In this document: piece by piece, positions 42,701-59,730 of the stretch
Layout of the letters: every line of letters begins with the position of its first letter
How positions within the stretch are numbered: the first letter of the stretch is position 1
NCBI GenBank assembly: GCA_030272585.1
Contig: BSYQ01000011.1
Location: forward strand, 2,480,001 to 2,544,000
Source of the DNA: Bryopsis sp. KO-2023
Lineage: Eukaryota > Chlorophyta > Ulvophyceae > Bryopsidales > Bryopsidaceae
DNA: 64,000 bases
Reading direction: 5' to 3'
Program-made: the position numbers and the translations under genes
Notes under the pieces: generated by a model
What the model was told of the DNA's origin: nothing
The model's database searches: none
What the model saw: the letters and a program-made list of their open reading frames with translations, nothing else

Positions 42701-45700
42701 TTTATTTCACATTTCATTTATTCTGCACTGGGATTTGTAGGGAAATAAAAGGAAAAAAAAATACTTGGTAAAAAATCATGCAAAAAAAAAACGAAAATAG
42801 TGTAGAACATTTCCGGTTACATATGCTCCTGCTTTTCACAAATTCAACATCTTTTTACTTTTTTTCGTTTCTTGTCTTTTGAGCAAAAAGGAAAAAAAAA
42901 ATCCGAATCAAAACTTTTTTTTTTTTTTTACTGTTATCCTTTTTTTCCTTCCTCCTTAAAACCACCAGAGCACCACTGGAAAACCCCATTGAACTTTTCA
43001 CACACACTTCCTTTTCCTCCTTTTCCCCCCTCCACCTTTCCCCCACCCCAATCCCCTGACCTCCTCTTTTTTTTCCCTTGAATATTGCTCCTTGTTGCTT
43101 TTTTTTTTCTTTTTTCGTAAGCATATTTCATAAATTTTTTTAAAAGCTTTTGGATGTCAAGCACATATTTCGTGATTGTTTTGGAGCGATCGAATTTCAT
43201 TGGACAAAAAAAAAGAAGAAAAAACGGAACTTTTTCTTTTATTCTTATTTTCTCCCATTTTCAAGTTGAGCAAATGAGACACAAGCAAATTTCCTTTCTC
43301 TTTTTTTTATTTAATTTTTGTCCATCTCAAAAATGATTAACTACTCACCCACAAACTCTTTTTTTTTTTTTTTTTTTGAGGGGGGGGGGGGTATTGGAGT
43401 GGGAGAGAGGGTTTGTGAGTCCAGGAGGGTGGGAAGATAATTTCAAACCAAACACAGATAAACTGTCATCTAGCTATTTTCATATATCCGAAAAAAAATT
43501 AAAGAAAAAAATCGCAAGTGGATCACTGAAATTAAAGAAAAAAATTAATGTATTAACTGGGAAAGAAAAAACGGGTTGCTTTTTAAATATATACATGTAT
43601 ATATTTACCTCTCCCTCGAAAAGTCTTGTTTGGATCATTTCTAATAAATTTATATGCGTTTCTCCCTCTCATTTTTTTCCCTATCTTTGTTCACTTTGAC
43701 GTTTGATCCTACATGATTTTTTTTTTTTATATTCGTTTCAAGCATCACCTTATGGATGCTAAAAAATTATAATTAGTCATGTAGGTATCTATCCGTAAAT
43801 GCCTATTTTTTCCCCTAACATATATAGCGCCTAAATCAACATTAAAAAAAAAAAAGCATCGAATCTGCTGGATTTTTTTTTCCATATGTGCATCTATTTC
43901 CTTTCTTTTCTTTCTCATGCAACTTCTTTTTTTTTTTTTTTTAATTCTTTCGAATCCTGCTTTCCAAACCTACCCATTACCACATTACATAAACATACGT
44001 ATATCTTTCAGAGGGAGAAAATAAAATAAAAATACCAACACATGCAATGAATTGTTTTCTTTTGTTTCTCTTTCTGTGTTTTCCTTTCTCATTTTTTCTT
44101 TCTTTCTTTCTTTCTTTCCTTTTTTTTTTTTTTTTTTTATAACTATTGTTTTTTTTTCTTAATTATTTTTTTCTTGGTTGACCACGAGCCCTACGCGCTT
44201 TTTGTCTCACCACTAGGGGGTATTCCTCTGCTTCGCCGTTTTTCGCCCTTCCTGGGACAAAGGCTGGCCTCACTCTAGTCAACACGCGAATGTTACCCTT
44301 CATTTCCCGGATCTGGTTGTAAGCCTTCTTTCGCAAAATGCTTTCCCTCTTTAATTCCAACTTCAAGCTGCCCATGGCTTTCTCAGCATCTTCTGCCCGT
44401 TGTTTGAACGCCACTACCTGATACGAAGATTCCAACAAAAAAAAAAAAAAAAAAGTTAAACTTCAATTAAACAATAAATTAATGAATCGAAAAATTAATT
44501 TTAATTTTTTTCTCCAAACATTTTTGCACCGCAAAAATATGAGCCTCCATACATACAGAAATATATTTGGAGGAAAAGAGAGAAAAAAAAAAACGCTCCT
44601 CCCCCCAAAAATAAATGAATAAATAATTCTGCTTACTTCATTTGAATTTGCTCGGAGCATTTGTAACTCGTTCGACATTTTCTCAACGTCGGCCTTGTGC
44701 TGGGCTGTTCTGGCGGTGGCTTCAGCTTGCATCGACTCGATGTCTCCATCTTTATAAGCGATTTGAACTTCCAGTTCAACCACCTTGCCAAAAAAAAGGA
44801 AAAAAAAAAACAAAAGATATTCCAAAAATGTCGTCCATCACCATATCTGCAAGAAGAGCAACGCTGTGCCAAAGAAAAGAAAAAAAATGTGTGGTGCAGT
44901 GCCGGCAGAAGCCGTCAAGGGAAAAAAAAAATGCAGATGCAACCAGACAAGGAGAAAAAAAAAGTGATTGCTTTTCACTCACAGAAAACAAAAAAAAACG
45001 TTAATATGCTGATTTCTGAAAACACAGTACCAAAAAAAACCCAAGAAAGCAGAGCAGCATGAGATTCGGAAAGAGGTCGAACAAGCAACCTATCCATCAG
45101 AGATGTGTTTTTTTTGTTGTTTTTCTTTTTCAATGAGATGGATTGATGGATCCATTGCATCCAGAGTTCACCGTACGTATACAAATCTAAGACCTGATTG
45201 CGAAGCTGTTTGATGTCAGCTTCCAGCGCCGCTTCTCGTTGGGAGGCCCTGTGCAGCTCAGCATCCAACTCCGTCTGAAGCTGCATTACTTGCGCTATGA
45301 TTCGATCCAAGCACACCCAAAGTAAACACCCCTCCCATCAACACACACCACGGAACGATACCTCCAAAAGGTGTTTTCGAAAAATAAAATGCACTACTGT
45401 TACGGGTGGGCAGCTGTTTGCCTCAACGGTATCCACTGAAAAATCCGCTTGAGGGGAAAAAGGATGAAAAAAAAAGTTTTCATTTTATGACTGGTTTTTT
45501 AATTTCCCGCAGGAACCGCATATCAGGTTCTTTTTTTTCTCGCTGTTTTTTTTTTTTTTTTTTTTTTTTTGTGATACCTTCCAATTTCCGTGTGTTTTCG
45601 TCGGTGACCATGGAAGATGCTCTGGCTAACGACAGCCTTGCAGAATCCAGCCTCCCTGCAGCTTCCTCCCTTTCCCTCACCAGCTTCAGGTTAGATTCCT

Positions 45701-48700
45701 GAAGCTCGCCGATCTGAAATAATAACAACAGGCCAAAGCACACTCGATTAAAAAAAAAAAGGGGGGGGGGAAATTGAGGAAAAGAAACGACATATATATT
45801 GTGATATATCAAAGGCCAAAGCCCCCGCCACGCACATATTGACACCCATTTCTGCACAGTGGATGGGGCTACCAGCCTCAATGTAAAACTATTAAAAATG
45901 AAAAAAAAAATCCCAGCCAAACACACACACACATGTTATGTTATTCTCGTCCACAACAGACATTTTGTGAAATCACAAAATGTTGGATCAGTCAGTTGAG
46001 CTTTCCCCCCCCCCCCCCCTGCACAGCTTAAATATATGATTAATGATCGACCACCTGCATCATGAGCTCTTTGATCTTCCGTACGGCCTTCCCTTTCACT
46101 TCTTTCAACTGCTTTTGAAACTGAGCCTCCGCTTGAGCCAAAGCAGCCTCTCTTGCAGCAGTCGCCTCAGCAACATCCCTTTTCAACATATCATTTTGCT
46201 CTCGAAGCTGACTAACCTGTTCAACAGCGAACAAAAATCAATCCCACTCTTCCAACCCGTTTTTTTTGTTTTTTTTTCGGGGGCAAAAAAATGAAAACCT
46301 AGTACACAATCATATCAAAGACTTTTAAGTTTTTATGAGTGTGTGGGTGTGGGTGGGTGTGTGGGTGGGTAGGGGTGTGTCATAATGAAAGCAGATAACC
46401 GAGCAAGTCAGACTACGCTCCGTCCACTGTGCAAATGACTGACATGGACTCTCGTAACGACAGCTTTCTTTTTTTTTTAAATCGAAACTGTTTTCGGAAG
46501 AGAGGATAATCAGTGGTGGTGGAGGCAGGGTTAATTTCTTTTTTTTGCGTGCGAAAATGAAAGGGCCTACAAGCTTAGCGTGCGCTGCTTCGCTTTCGCC
46601 TCCTTCGAGATCGGTGGTTTCCGAGTCGGTAAGCTGCATCCCACCAAAACAAAAAAAAGCACGCTCGGGAGTTTCAGACTGTCATACCACCACATTAGCT
46701 CTAATTATAGATTATTATTTTTTTCCCCCGGGGAAGAAAATTACTACAGAGGTGCCGGAGTGTGGATGGTGGTTCTTTTCAACCCTCGATGTTTAAAAAT
46801 CGGCCTGATAGTAGCAACAGATTTTTCTCGTTTCTGCGAGGATGGGGGAATTTACTCAGCTGGATCCTATTTTCACATTTACTGTCATCAACAAATGAAC
46901 CTCCATGCGTAGAAGCAATTCTAAATAATATATATATATATACAGTGGACGGGCTGCACATGGGGCTTTAAGCCTCAAGTAGTATACGTACGTATATCTA
47001 TCTTAAACCTTTTCCTTTCAGATCTATTACAAGTTTTCATTCAGATCCATCATAAGTGGTTCTTACATCTAATTTTTCGTAGTTTTTTTTTAAATCTTTT
47101 TTTCGGAAGCTGTTCTATTTTCAGATCTATTTTTAGAGCAGAGTGCTGTGCACCTGTCGTTCTCCGAAGTCGGACAATGTATTGGTCGAAATTTTTCGCT
47201 GAATGTTCAATCTGCCAAGTTCGCTCAGTACGTTTTCGTCATCCTCTTCATCCTCGTCATGCTGAGACCCCTCGTAGCACCCGATATTGGCAATGTCCAG
47301 CGACACCAAAGCCTGCCATCTGTTTTTTTTTTTTTTTTTTAAATTGGTATTATCAATATGTACAAAAAAAACGTCGGAAAGGTTGACAAAAAAAAAGAAA
47401 AATCGATGTTGTGATTAATCGATGTTGCAATAAGACGAGAGAAGAAAAACAAAACATATCAGGATGGTGCAATGAAAATTGGGAAAAAAAAAAACAGCAT
47501 CCACTTTTTTTTTCTCGATAAGAAAGCAAAAATCTGCATGAAAGAAAAAGCACTGTGTGTGTGTGTTTTTTTGTGTCTTTTTTTGGTGGTAGAAATAGGT
47601 GGGTGAGGTGCAAAAAGCATGCAAAATTTCGGTCAACAGCAATTCTGGGATGCACCTTTCCAGTCCGGAATTGAGCCTGTCATTAGCCTTCAGAAGGTGG
47701 CCCAAATCCTCTTCGTTCATTTCTCGCATCAGCAACGACTGAACGCAACACTCACAAATGAAAAATAATGGAGCCCCCCCCCAAAAAAAAACAAAGCAGC
47801 CATCGGAAATTAAAAAAATAGCCATAGGAAAGCAACAAATCCACAAAGATTGTGTAAAAAAGAAGAAAGAAAACAGCCTTGATCACAGTTTCTTCGATGA
47901 TATCCACCCACCCATGTTCGAATCTTGCTGTTGGCCAAAAATACATTTCTGATCTCCCCAGAAAAATCCACCCCATATCAACTACTCCACTGTTCGCATC
48001 GCCAGGTGGATAGACATAGGCATTGATATATTTCAAATATAGAAGAAAAAAAAAGGCCAGAACAATTTAAAAAAAAAGCATGTTAAAACTACCTGCATGT
48101 TTTCCGACCAAACATTGCATTTCTCCGCAGCCACCCAAGCCATATTGAGATGATCCAAAACCTCTTTTCTGGCAACTTTTCCAGATTTCAGTGCTTGTGC
48201 TGAGTCCGTGCATCTTTGAATGGCATCCACCAACTTGGCAACGTCCAGCTTGATTCTCTGGACCTAAAATTTTCCAAAAAAAAAGGGATGAAAAGAGAAT
48301 AAAAGAAAGAGATTTATTTATTTTTATTTTTTTGAAAAATCTATCAAAAAGAGAAAGGGTCCAAGATTTAAATTAAAAAAAAAAAAAAAAAACTGAAAAA
48401 TATCATCGATCAAATTGGAAAGTCGTGGCATACCTTGAAATAGGGCGAAAAGAAATAAGAGTGCTGTTGACGGATTGAAAAAAAAAGGAGGGGGGGGAAT
48501 GGGGGAATTATTCATTCATTCTCATTTCCATTCTTTTTGGTTTTTTTCCTCTTGCCCCATTGGCCTCATTGTGAAAGAACTCAATTCGTTCGACACACCC
48601 ACACCAAAACTCAAAATCGAAAAGGAGGTTAGGGGCAAGGGAACGTTCAATCTTCAGTCCGTTCATATCAAGAAGCGTAAAACTAACCAACCATCAAATC

Positions 48701-51521
48701 GCTGAAACCCAAAAACGCCCGCGATAAAAGTAAAGCCTCCTTATCGTCTGTCTGTGTCAATGGGAAAACTTTTCCATGTCAATGCTCTATTCTAACCGCC
48801 ATTTCTTTTCTTTTTTTTTCTTTTCTTCAATCGATGAACTCAAGGAAACCAATCAATCACCAAGTGTTTACGTCACGTTAATTTCCCTCTCTCTTTCCCC
48901 CCCCCCTCCCCCTTTCAAAAAAGAACCTTTTTTTTTTTTCTCTTCCTGTTCTGCTTCCTTTCGTTCGGTCATATCTGCTAATGAGGTATTCTCTCTCTTT
49001 TTTCTTTCTTTTTTCTTTTTTTTTTTGGGGGGGGGGGGGGGGAGGGGAATAAGAGGAGAAGAGCAAAGAAAAAAAAAAAAGAGAAAAAAAGGAAAACACT
49101 CACCGTCATGGGCGTCATCTCTTCGGACCTTCTGTTTCTGTTGTGGCTGCCCCCTGGCGAGCCTCCCCTCGTGGAAGTCCTTGGAACTTGAGCCGCCGCC
49201 ACCGGCATGTGTAAAAAATCCAAACCTCGTTCGAAACCCCCTCCTCCCACACCTCCGTTGCTCCCGGCAGTCGGCCCAGAGGTGGTGGCGGGGGCTGCTG
49301 GGGAGCCCCCCTCTGATGAATGTGAATTTGTATCGCCATTTTGCCGTGGTGAAGCCTCCCGACTGGACGCCAGGCTTCCGGAAGCTGTGGGGGCGAGTTG
49401 AGAGGGGATGTGGATGTTTTGGTCTTCCAGTTCGCGAATTACATGTTGATATGCTTCGCCGAGTTCCGATCCGCTGAACATCGGAAAATCAGAAAAAAAT
49501 AAAAATAAAAAAAGGCAAGGGGAAAAATCCAAAGGCGATGTAAAACCCATATTTATTTACCCATTTTACAACACGGCCTATTTGAAGCTTTTTCGTCCTT
49601 GAAAAACATGAACATGAGCATCATGAAAAAAAAAAGGGAAAAGCTGTGCTGCCTTTTATTACTGATTCAGCAAGTTGTTTGCGACCACTTCCAAATTTAT
49701 ATAATTTCTATTTTTACTTTTATTTTGTTTTTTCCGGTTTTTTTAAATTATTCCCCAACAGGAAGGGGAAGGCAAGAATGAAGACGGCATAAATTTTTTA
49801 CCTGTATTTATGAGCCCAGTTCGAGAATAAGTGAACCACCGCATTTTTGACTTTTGAATCCTGGGATGATAGGAGACTTGCCAATCGAGTCGTCCATTTT
49901 CGACTTGCTAGGCGATTATGAAGTTCCGGCCCACAATTCACGGCTAAAGAATCAATTATCTGGGGGGGGAGGGAAAAACCAATAAGTTGATAAAAACGGA
50001 GCAAACAAATTAAAAAAAAAAACACTTGTCAGAATAAACCAGATCAAAAGTCATGTGTGAAAAGGTGGATCAGTAAATTATTAAAGAAAAGAAAGGAAAA
50101 AAAAAAAACCTTTGAAAAACAGGAGAAAGAACTGCAGCAACTTCCGGAAGCAAAAAAGCAAGCAAATAAAATATAAGATCAAAAAAAATTCGATTGATAC
50201 TTAAAAATGCATGTATGAAATACGTATTCTCATCTCACTGTGAGGGCCTTGAGGACAACTGCAGGCATATTGTTTTTGATGTATGTTTTTAGGTAAGAAA
50301 GGCCGTCGTCCGGTGAAATCGCATGTCTGACAATCAAGGCGGACATCTCCTGAACGCCATCCCAATTTATCTCGCCGGGTCTGCATGAACACATTTCAAG
50401 CTTTCAAGGGAAAAAAAAGGAGCAAAAAAAAAAAAAAAGGTTGTTTTTTCCCCAACCTGATTTAAAACTATTTATTTAAAAAAACAGGGAAACAAAAGAA
50501 AAAGAATCACAGGAGACCTCAGCTTTCGCATAGACGACACCAATCCCGTGTTTTATCTTTGGATCCCAATATGGTATCCAATTTTTAATAATCTGATTTG
50601 TCGATGTTGCTATTATTTTATTAGTCTTTTAATTTAATTTAATTTTTTTTTTTGGGGGGGGGCATATCCACACTGAAAAAAAAGAACATAATTTCAAGCA
50701 TGCCAATCACCTTTCAATGGCTGCCTCCAGAGCTTGTGAGTAAGCAGCCCTCCCAGTCTAAAGAAAAGAAGGGAAAAAAAGAGTCGACAAAAAAATTATT
50801 TCCAGGTTTCAGTTCCTACAAGCATCTGTTTGACAAAATCACTGCATGTGTTTTTTTATTCATTTATTTTTTTGGGGGGGGGCTGTGCATACGATGTACA
50901 ATTTTATGGGCAGCCAAACAATATATTTGAGGCAACCTTTCATATAAATCAGCCCAGCAGTTCTTTTTATTCTGGTGGTTTTCAGGCAACTTCACTTAAG
51001 CTTTTCGAACATCTAAAAAAAAAAATGCCCTGCCGTGACAGAGCCCCGAAGCAGGCCGTATAGTTCGCGTCTATTTCTCGCGATTTCTCGCGACCCTTTT
51101 CCCTTCCCTGACATCGACGACTACTAAAACCAAAGACGTCGCTCCAACAAAATAGCGCTGTGCTGTGCGGAGAAACAACCCCTTTTAAAAACGATTCCCT
51201 GCTCGGACTCGACGCTAAAAAAGACGACTTTCACTGTTTTTTTCAAGCGAAGTACAGAACATGACGCGGGGGGATTTGGGAGAGACGACGCCTGGTCGAA
51301 GAAACCAAGATGTCCCCCCCCCCTCCGCGCGAAACTCCAGATTCCGGGATACAACGCGCGAAATGAAGCTCCAAAAGTGTTTCAACCAGGGGACTCTTGT
51401 ATATCATGGCCGCTTGCGAATCATAAAGGTTATACCATGCTTCTTGTCGTGTATTTTGGTCCTTCGAACTCACCCATCCCGCCGATTCCTCAAGCGTCGT
51501 TGAACCTCGTTTGCTTCCCAT
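39712..51521 (-). CDS. VHS-GAT domain kinesin-14 with C-terminal motor
   Basis: Twenty exons join in phase: 51521-51474, 50757-50711, 50380-50239, 49959-49802, 49473-49104, 48263-48093, 47738-47656, 47319-47154, 46633-46571, 46216-46055, 45713-45578, 45294-45194, 44783-44637, 44417-44211, 42166-41932, 41650-41541, 41213-41062, 40901-40711, 40471-40248, 39837-39712; 1,012 residues. Residues about 10-131 look like a VHS domain ([40 protein letters not shown]). A Gly/Ser-rich linker follows. Residues about 256-350 resemble a GAT domain ([19 protein letters not shown]). A coiled coil runs to about 635. The neck [11 protein letters not shown] and motor come next: P-loop GQTGSGKT (about 734-741), [15 protein letters not shown] and [10 protein letters not shown]. 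Neck-before-motor order marks kinesin-14, usually minus-end directed. VHS and GAT bind ubiquitin or Arf in TOM1/GGA adaptors, so cargo linkage is inferred. Confidence 0.85.
41364..41417. repeat. 27-bp tandem duplication in a kinesin intron
   Basis: Two exact copies of a 27-bp unit (GGGGGAAGCTTCTGGAAGTA and seven more bases) stand head to tail between exons 16 and 17. Confidence 0.9.
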
Positions 51522-52575
51522 TGTTTTTTTGAGATAGTTCATCCTCCAGTGGACAACAAACGGGGGCGATGCGAAAGCGAATTGCCCCTCCCACAAAAGC
51601 TTGCCCCCCCCTCCCCTTCTCCTCCGAGAAAAAAACGAAACCCTTACACCCGACCAGTTTACGGGGTGAAATAAAAAGCGAAAAAAAAAACCAAAAAAGA
51701 AACAACAGGGTAGCCACGGAAGGATGTCTTTCGTTGTTTTTTTCTCTATTTTTTTTTTTTGCCCCCTCCCTCTTTTCCCTGTCTTTCGTTTTCCTAGGTA
51801 AAACGCACGGAAAGCCCCCCAGGGACCCAATAACCCATTTGGGAATGTGGAGCGCTCAAAAAGGAAAAAAAAAAGATAAGTCCCTTCCGTGAACCACGAA
51901 AGAAAATTCACGATACAGATTTTTGAGGTCGAAAACGGGTGGTGGTGCGCGATGGGAAAAAAAAAACGCAAAAAAAATCCAAGGGCAACATTTGATTTGA
52001 GGAGTAACGTCGACAAGGTTACGAAAGATTTGAGAGGGGCTGTCATCATGAAAACGTGACTAATCCACCAGATCAAGCGAATTTCTGGTGAAAAACAGTG
52101 AAGTGCTGCAGGATGGAAATACACTGCACAACAGAAGGAAAAAAAAAACTAAGTCGAACGGCTGGAAGATCGATGTGTGCGGGAAACGGCTAAGACTTCC
52201 AGAAATTTTTGCTTGGGATTCCGGCCGCAAAAAATGTATATGGCCGCTTTCCTCAGCCATCTTTCTCCCACACCGTATTATTTATGGTTGATTGATTTCA
52301 CGATTGAACAGAAAACACACAAAAAGATATTACAAAAAGAGCAACCTAACGAACAAACCGACAACTACGGAAAAAAAAGTCAACATTCGTCGATTTCCCC
52401 CTCAATCCTTTCCTCCTCCTCCCCCCCCCCCCAAAAAAAAAAAAAAATGTGGATTTGCTCCTGATCAGCTCTTGATTCCTTCCTTTCCCTTGCTTTGGAA
52501 GGACTTTTAAACTTGCAGAGTGCCTCACGAAAGGAAAGAGGCTTTTTGCAAAAAACAGTCGTTCATTTTTCTCCA
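51522..52575. promoter_or_regulatory. Divergent intergenic region, kinesin / TPR gene
   Basis: About 1 kb between the start codons of the minus-strand kinesin (51521) and the plus-strand TPR gene (52576). It must hold both promoters. Only homopolymer tracts stand out, including a C-run followed by an A-run at about 52424-52447. The upstream in-frame ATG at 52495 is an alternative start for the TPR gene. Confidence 0.45.
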
Positions 52576-55325
52576 ATGGATGATGTTTTTCAAGCGGCGT
52601 CAGCACTGAAGGTGACCGATCGTCTGACTGTGCCTGGCATCAACTGTTCAACCTCCAGGAGCTGTGATTTGAATCGCCCACGGATCGTTGCTATTTGAAC
52701 CCCCCCCTCTTATTTTGTTTTTCCTTAATTTGTTTTTTCTTGCGGCCATCCAATCTTTTTCATTTTTGTGTTTTACAAACTGACATTTGTTTCTTGTATT
52801 GGGTGTTTTGTATTTCGAAAATAGAGTGCACAGTTGGCGAACAAACCAGGGCGGAGGGAATGGGAGCTGGCCCCTGCCTTTATGAGGCACACTTGCGGAG
52901 AGTATCCAGAAGTGCTGGATGCCAGGAAAAAGCCCTTCCCCGAAAGACTTGCCTGTGCTCAAGAATTGAAAAAAAAGGGGGGCGAGGAATATAAAAGGGT
53001 GAGCAACAGGATTTCCAGCCAAAGCGTACATACATTCAAGAAGACCCATCGCTCTAAGAAACACCAAACCTCGCTGCCGAGTTCTTTGCCATTCTGACTT
53101 CACAAAGTATGGTGTGTGTGTGTGTTTTTTTGTCTTTTTTTTCTGATAGGAGGATTGGCCGGAAGCCCTGTCTCTGTACTCCAAGTCAATCAGTGTGTTT
53201 TTGTGGTTTCAACGAGGTAAGGATCGATCGATCGAAATCGTGCCCTTGATTTCGGAGATCCCTGCGGAGGATTCGCAAGAAAGAAATGAGGTGGGGTTTT
53301 TGATGTGCCGAGTAGCTCCATTTCTTTTTTCGCTCCTGGCAGCACTCAGATTTCAAAAACTTTTTAATTAGTTTGTGTGTTGAGTTACATGCATTCTGAA
53401 AACATCTTTTCGAAACACATAGAAAAACAGCTTAGAAAACACTTTAAACAAGAGTGTAGGAGGGACTGCAGGGTCATACTGGGAAGTCTTTTTTTTTGAG
53501 TAAATTGACAGATTAATTCATATGGTGTACCCAATCTATTACAGAAACATGGATATCGATACGTAGCAAGGTATTGTTGCGGGAGCTTTCATTTCAGTCT
53601 GACTGTACTACAGAATGAGGAATTGTTCACCTCCATTTCGAAGCAAAAAGACATCATTGGTTCCACTGTGTATCGTTCATTGTATCGAGACTGAAAAAGA
53701 TATATCCATTGTGCAGAATGACTAATGTGGGTCTGTCAGGAAATGCCATTCGACAAAAAAAGAAGAAGTACACCGTATGGCTGAATCAAGTTCTCGATCA
53801 ATGGAAAAAATAGTCATTAACCTGTTAGTTTGGTAACTTAATGTTTACTGCAGGTGACCAGGCATTTGTGTGTCTGCTTTACGAACGCCTCCATGTGTTT
53901 GGCCAATCAAGGATTGAACGATGATGCGATCTATGCATGCAAGTGAGTCATTTTTTTCTGACGAATTCTTGCGATATTTTTTTGTTCCACTTGGTGTTTC
54001 TTTCTAATTCGAAGAGAGTCGAATATGGGTATGGATCGCTGACGTCCGCACTTTGTTTTATTGGTTTTGTCCAAAGTAAGGCCCTCGAATTCAACCCAAG
54101 AAGCGAAAAAACCTACTACAGGAGGGCCTTGAGCTATCATGCAAAAGATACGTCCACTTGCTTGGAACTGGCAGTGAAAGATTTGAGAATTGCATCCCGG
54201 CTGGCACCATGTCAGACCGAAATTCGAACAACGCTGGCCCAATACAGCGAAGAACTTCGAATACAAAACAAGTGAGTGTTTTCCCAATATACTGTATATT
54301 TATTAAACAGTGCCCCCACACCAACCCCCCCCCCCCTTTTTTTTTAAAAAAAAAGGATAATAATAATAATAATGGTTCTTTGGAAAATTGAGTGGCCGAG
54401 GAAAACCTTCGGCCTTCCCAGTGAAAAAAAAAAACAGAAAAAGAAAGTGGAATTGGACAGGAATATCTCTCTCTACATATTTTTTTTTTCGTTTATGTGT
54501 TTGTTTGTTTGTTTGTTTTTGTTCCAAAGGAAGGACAAGGGCACCTTTGGCAACATGTTTTCAAAAGGCAATTTGTACACGGAAGGAGATTTACTTGCTT
54601 GCAAGGAAATCGCCACTCCACCTGATGCTGGGCTGTTCGAACCTCCATTCAGCAACGATGCCAAAGAAAAGGTAAGTGAGGCAAAAAGAAAAGCATTTCA
54701 AAAAAATATATACAATTTTCAAAAACAGCATTCGACGAATAGGCTGGTGTCCAGATGGGGGGAGGGTTGGTTTCTGAAAATAACCAACCCTTATTCTTTG
54801 TTCTTCTTTGTTTTCTGTTGTTTTTTTTTTCCTGTTTTTTTTTCAAGTGAGTGGCTAATTTCTACACCTTCATCAAATTTTTCCTTCAGCATTTTTCTGT
54901 TTTTTTTTTTTAATACACAGGCTCGGAAAATGGGTATTGATCTGGACGATCCTCGTGTGCAAAGAGCATTGAAAAAAATGAGGGAGGAAAATGTGATAAA
55001 AAAGAGTGAGAGAGCGAAAAAGGAAATGCCTGCTGAAGGCAGTGAAGCGACCAGAAGAAGCGTGCAGGAAGGAAAGGAAACGAAAGAACGAGAAAAAACC
55101 AAATATGGATTTTTCTCTGTCATGTTGGATAGAAGCCGGTGGTTCAGCATTCCGTTTTTCTTGTACTCGGCACTCCTGCTGCACTTCCTTTATCGAATGT
55201 TCAAGGTGAAACATGGGTGGTTCAGCAAGGATCACAAAATCAAACAAGATGTCGACAACATTGTTTCTCACTTTTTCTCACTTTTATTTTTTTCTTTCTT
55301 GTGGCTTCGAAATTCACAGGTCTAA
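52576..55325 (+). CDS. TPR protein with C-terminal membrane anchor
   Basis: Eight exons in phase: 52576-52611, 52825-52998, 53150-53290, 53854-53942, 54077-54271, 54530-54671, 54921-55205, 55320-55325; about 355 residues. Helical TPR-like repeats run from about 50 to 210 (ELKKKGGEEYKR, DWPEALSLYSKSI, TNASMCLANQGLNDDAIYAC, RSEKTYYRRALSYHA). GTFGNMFSK follows, a block seen after the TPRs of AIP/FKBP-type co-chaperones. Next come a charged Lys/Glu region and one hydrophobic segment (FFSVMLDRSRWFSIPFFLYSALLLHFLY split by WFS) with few residues after it, as in tail-anchored proteins. No isomerase domain is present. A co-chaperone or import-receptor role at an organelle surface is inference. If the last intron is kept, a longer C-terminus results. 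Confidence 0.75.
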
Positions 55326-56226
55326 ATGATAAGGTAAAAAAAATCCATATCCTGCTTTCAAAAGTAAATTGAAAAATTCCAAGCAATGATGTGGCGCCTT
55401 CCAAATAAAATCGTCGCGCAGAATCAAGAGCTTGTCATTTGCTTTTTTTTTATAGAAAAAATCAACTAGTTAAGCAGGCACCACTGTATTAGTCATTATT
55501 TTTCCCACTGGTGTCACATCAAGGGTGGACGCCTCATGGAGTCTTGATAGGGGCTCACCAATGGATTGATGGCAATTCAAAAACATCTGAAAACGAATTC
55601 CTGACGATTCCGGGGGAGAGTGGTGGGTTGTCTATTTCTCTGAATTGGTGTTTTGCATTGCAGATGTTTGCGATGGTGTCAGATTTCGACTTGAGGGACA
55701 GCGATAACTCGACATTAGAAGGCTCCTAACTGGGTCAGCCAATTTGAATTTTTCGAAAGACTGCATTCAGACAACATACCCTTCGACTTGAAGGAGGGAC
55801 GGGGGTGGGGGTGGGCTATAGAAACATTCTGTGATTCATTCACTATCTTTCTAATTCAATATATAGAATTCAGAATGGGGAAAAGATTGGAAATGGAAGA
55901 AAGTGATAGTGGTGTTTCGTCTTGATTCCTTGGATAGTTTCGTGTAGTAAAAAAAAATGCAATTACACCAACTTCCTATTCTTGCTTTTTTGCTGATATT
56001 TTTTTGGGAATAACTCGACTGGGGATCACAGTGGAAGGCAAAGATTTTTTTGGGGGGCTGTTTCTGTCCAAAGGGTGGACGGATTCCTTAAACAGTTCAA
56101 AAAATAATAGGCAGCCTCACAACTCCACCACCACAAGCGATTGCACACACCCCCCTCCCTCCCCCTAAAAACCTTGGGTAAAAGAATTCAAAAAAAACAG
56201 AGAATAATGAAACTGAAAGAATAGTA
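55326..56226. other. Intergenic between convergent TPR and TrpRS genes
   Basis: 900 bases that should contain both 3' ends. No gene is seen. Homopolymer runs and a G-rich stretch at about 55800-55818 are present. Confidence 0.6.
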
Positions 56227-59502
<3,276 letters not shown>

Positions 59503-59730
59503 GATTTCATGCAAAGAGCGTAAAAACGGAATTCGCTGATCGTTTCTGAAAAGCAAAAAACGAAGATGCGGGTGCCACCCTCAAACCACCGCCATGCACC
59601 ATTACACTCACGCGTAACGCTGCACGTTTTCACGAATAGATCGGTGAGATTTTGCCATTCTCTTTCCTCAAAAACAAAATCAACAAATCCTCCCTGCAGC
59701 CACACAAACGAGAATCGCTCCGAAATACGT
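59503..59730. promoter_or_regulatory. Short shared promoter, TrpRS / DUF71 gene
   Basis: Only 228 bases separate the divergent start codons at 59502 (minus) and 59731 (plus), or 63 bases if the plus gene starts at 59566. A bidirectional promoter is the simplest reading. No TATA box is evident. Confidence 0.55.

Noticed and set aside
55511-55729. Small gene between the TPR and TrpRS genes
   Set aside because: 72 codons, no domain, no splice partners, and it lies where both convergent genes should have 3' untranslated regions.
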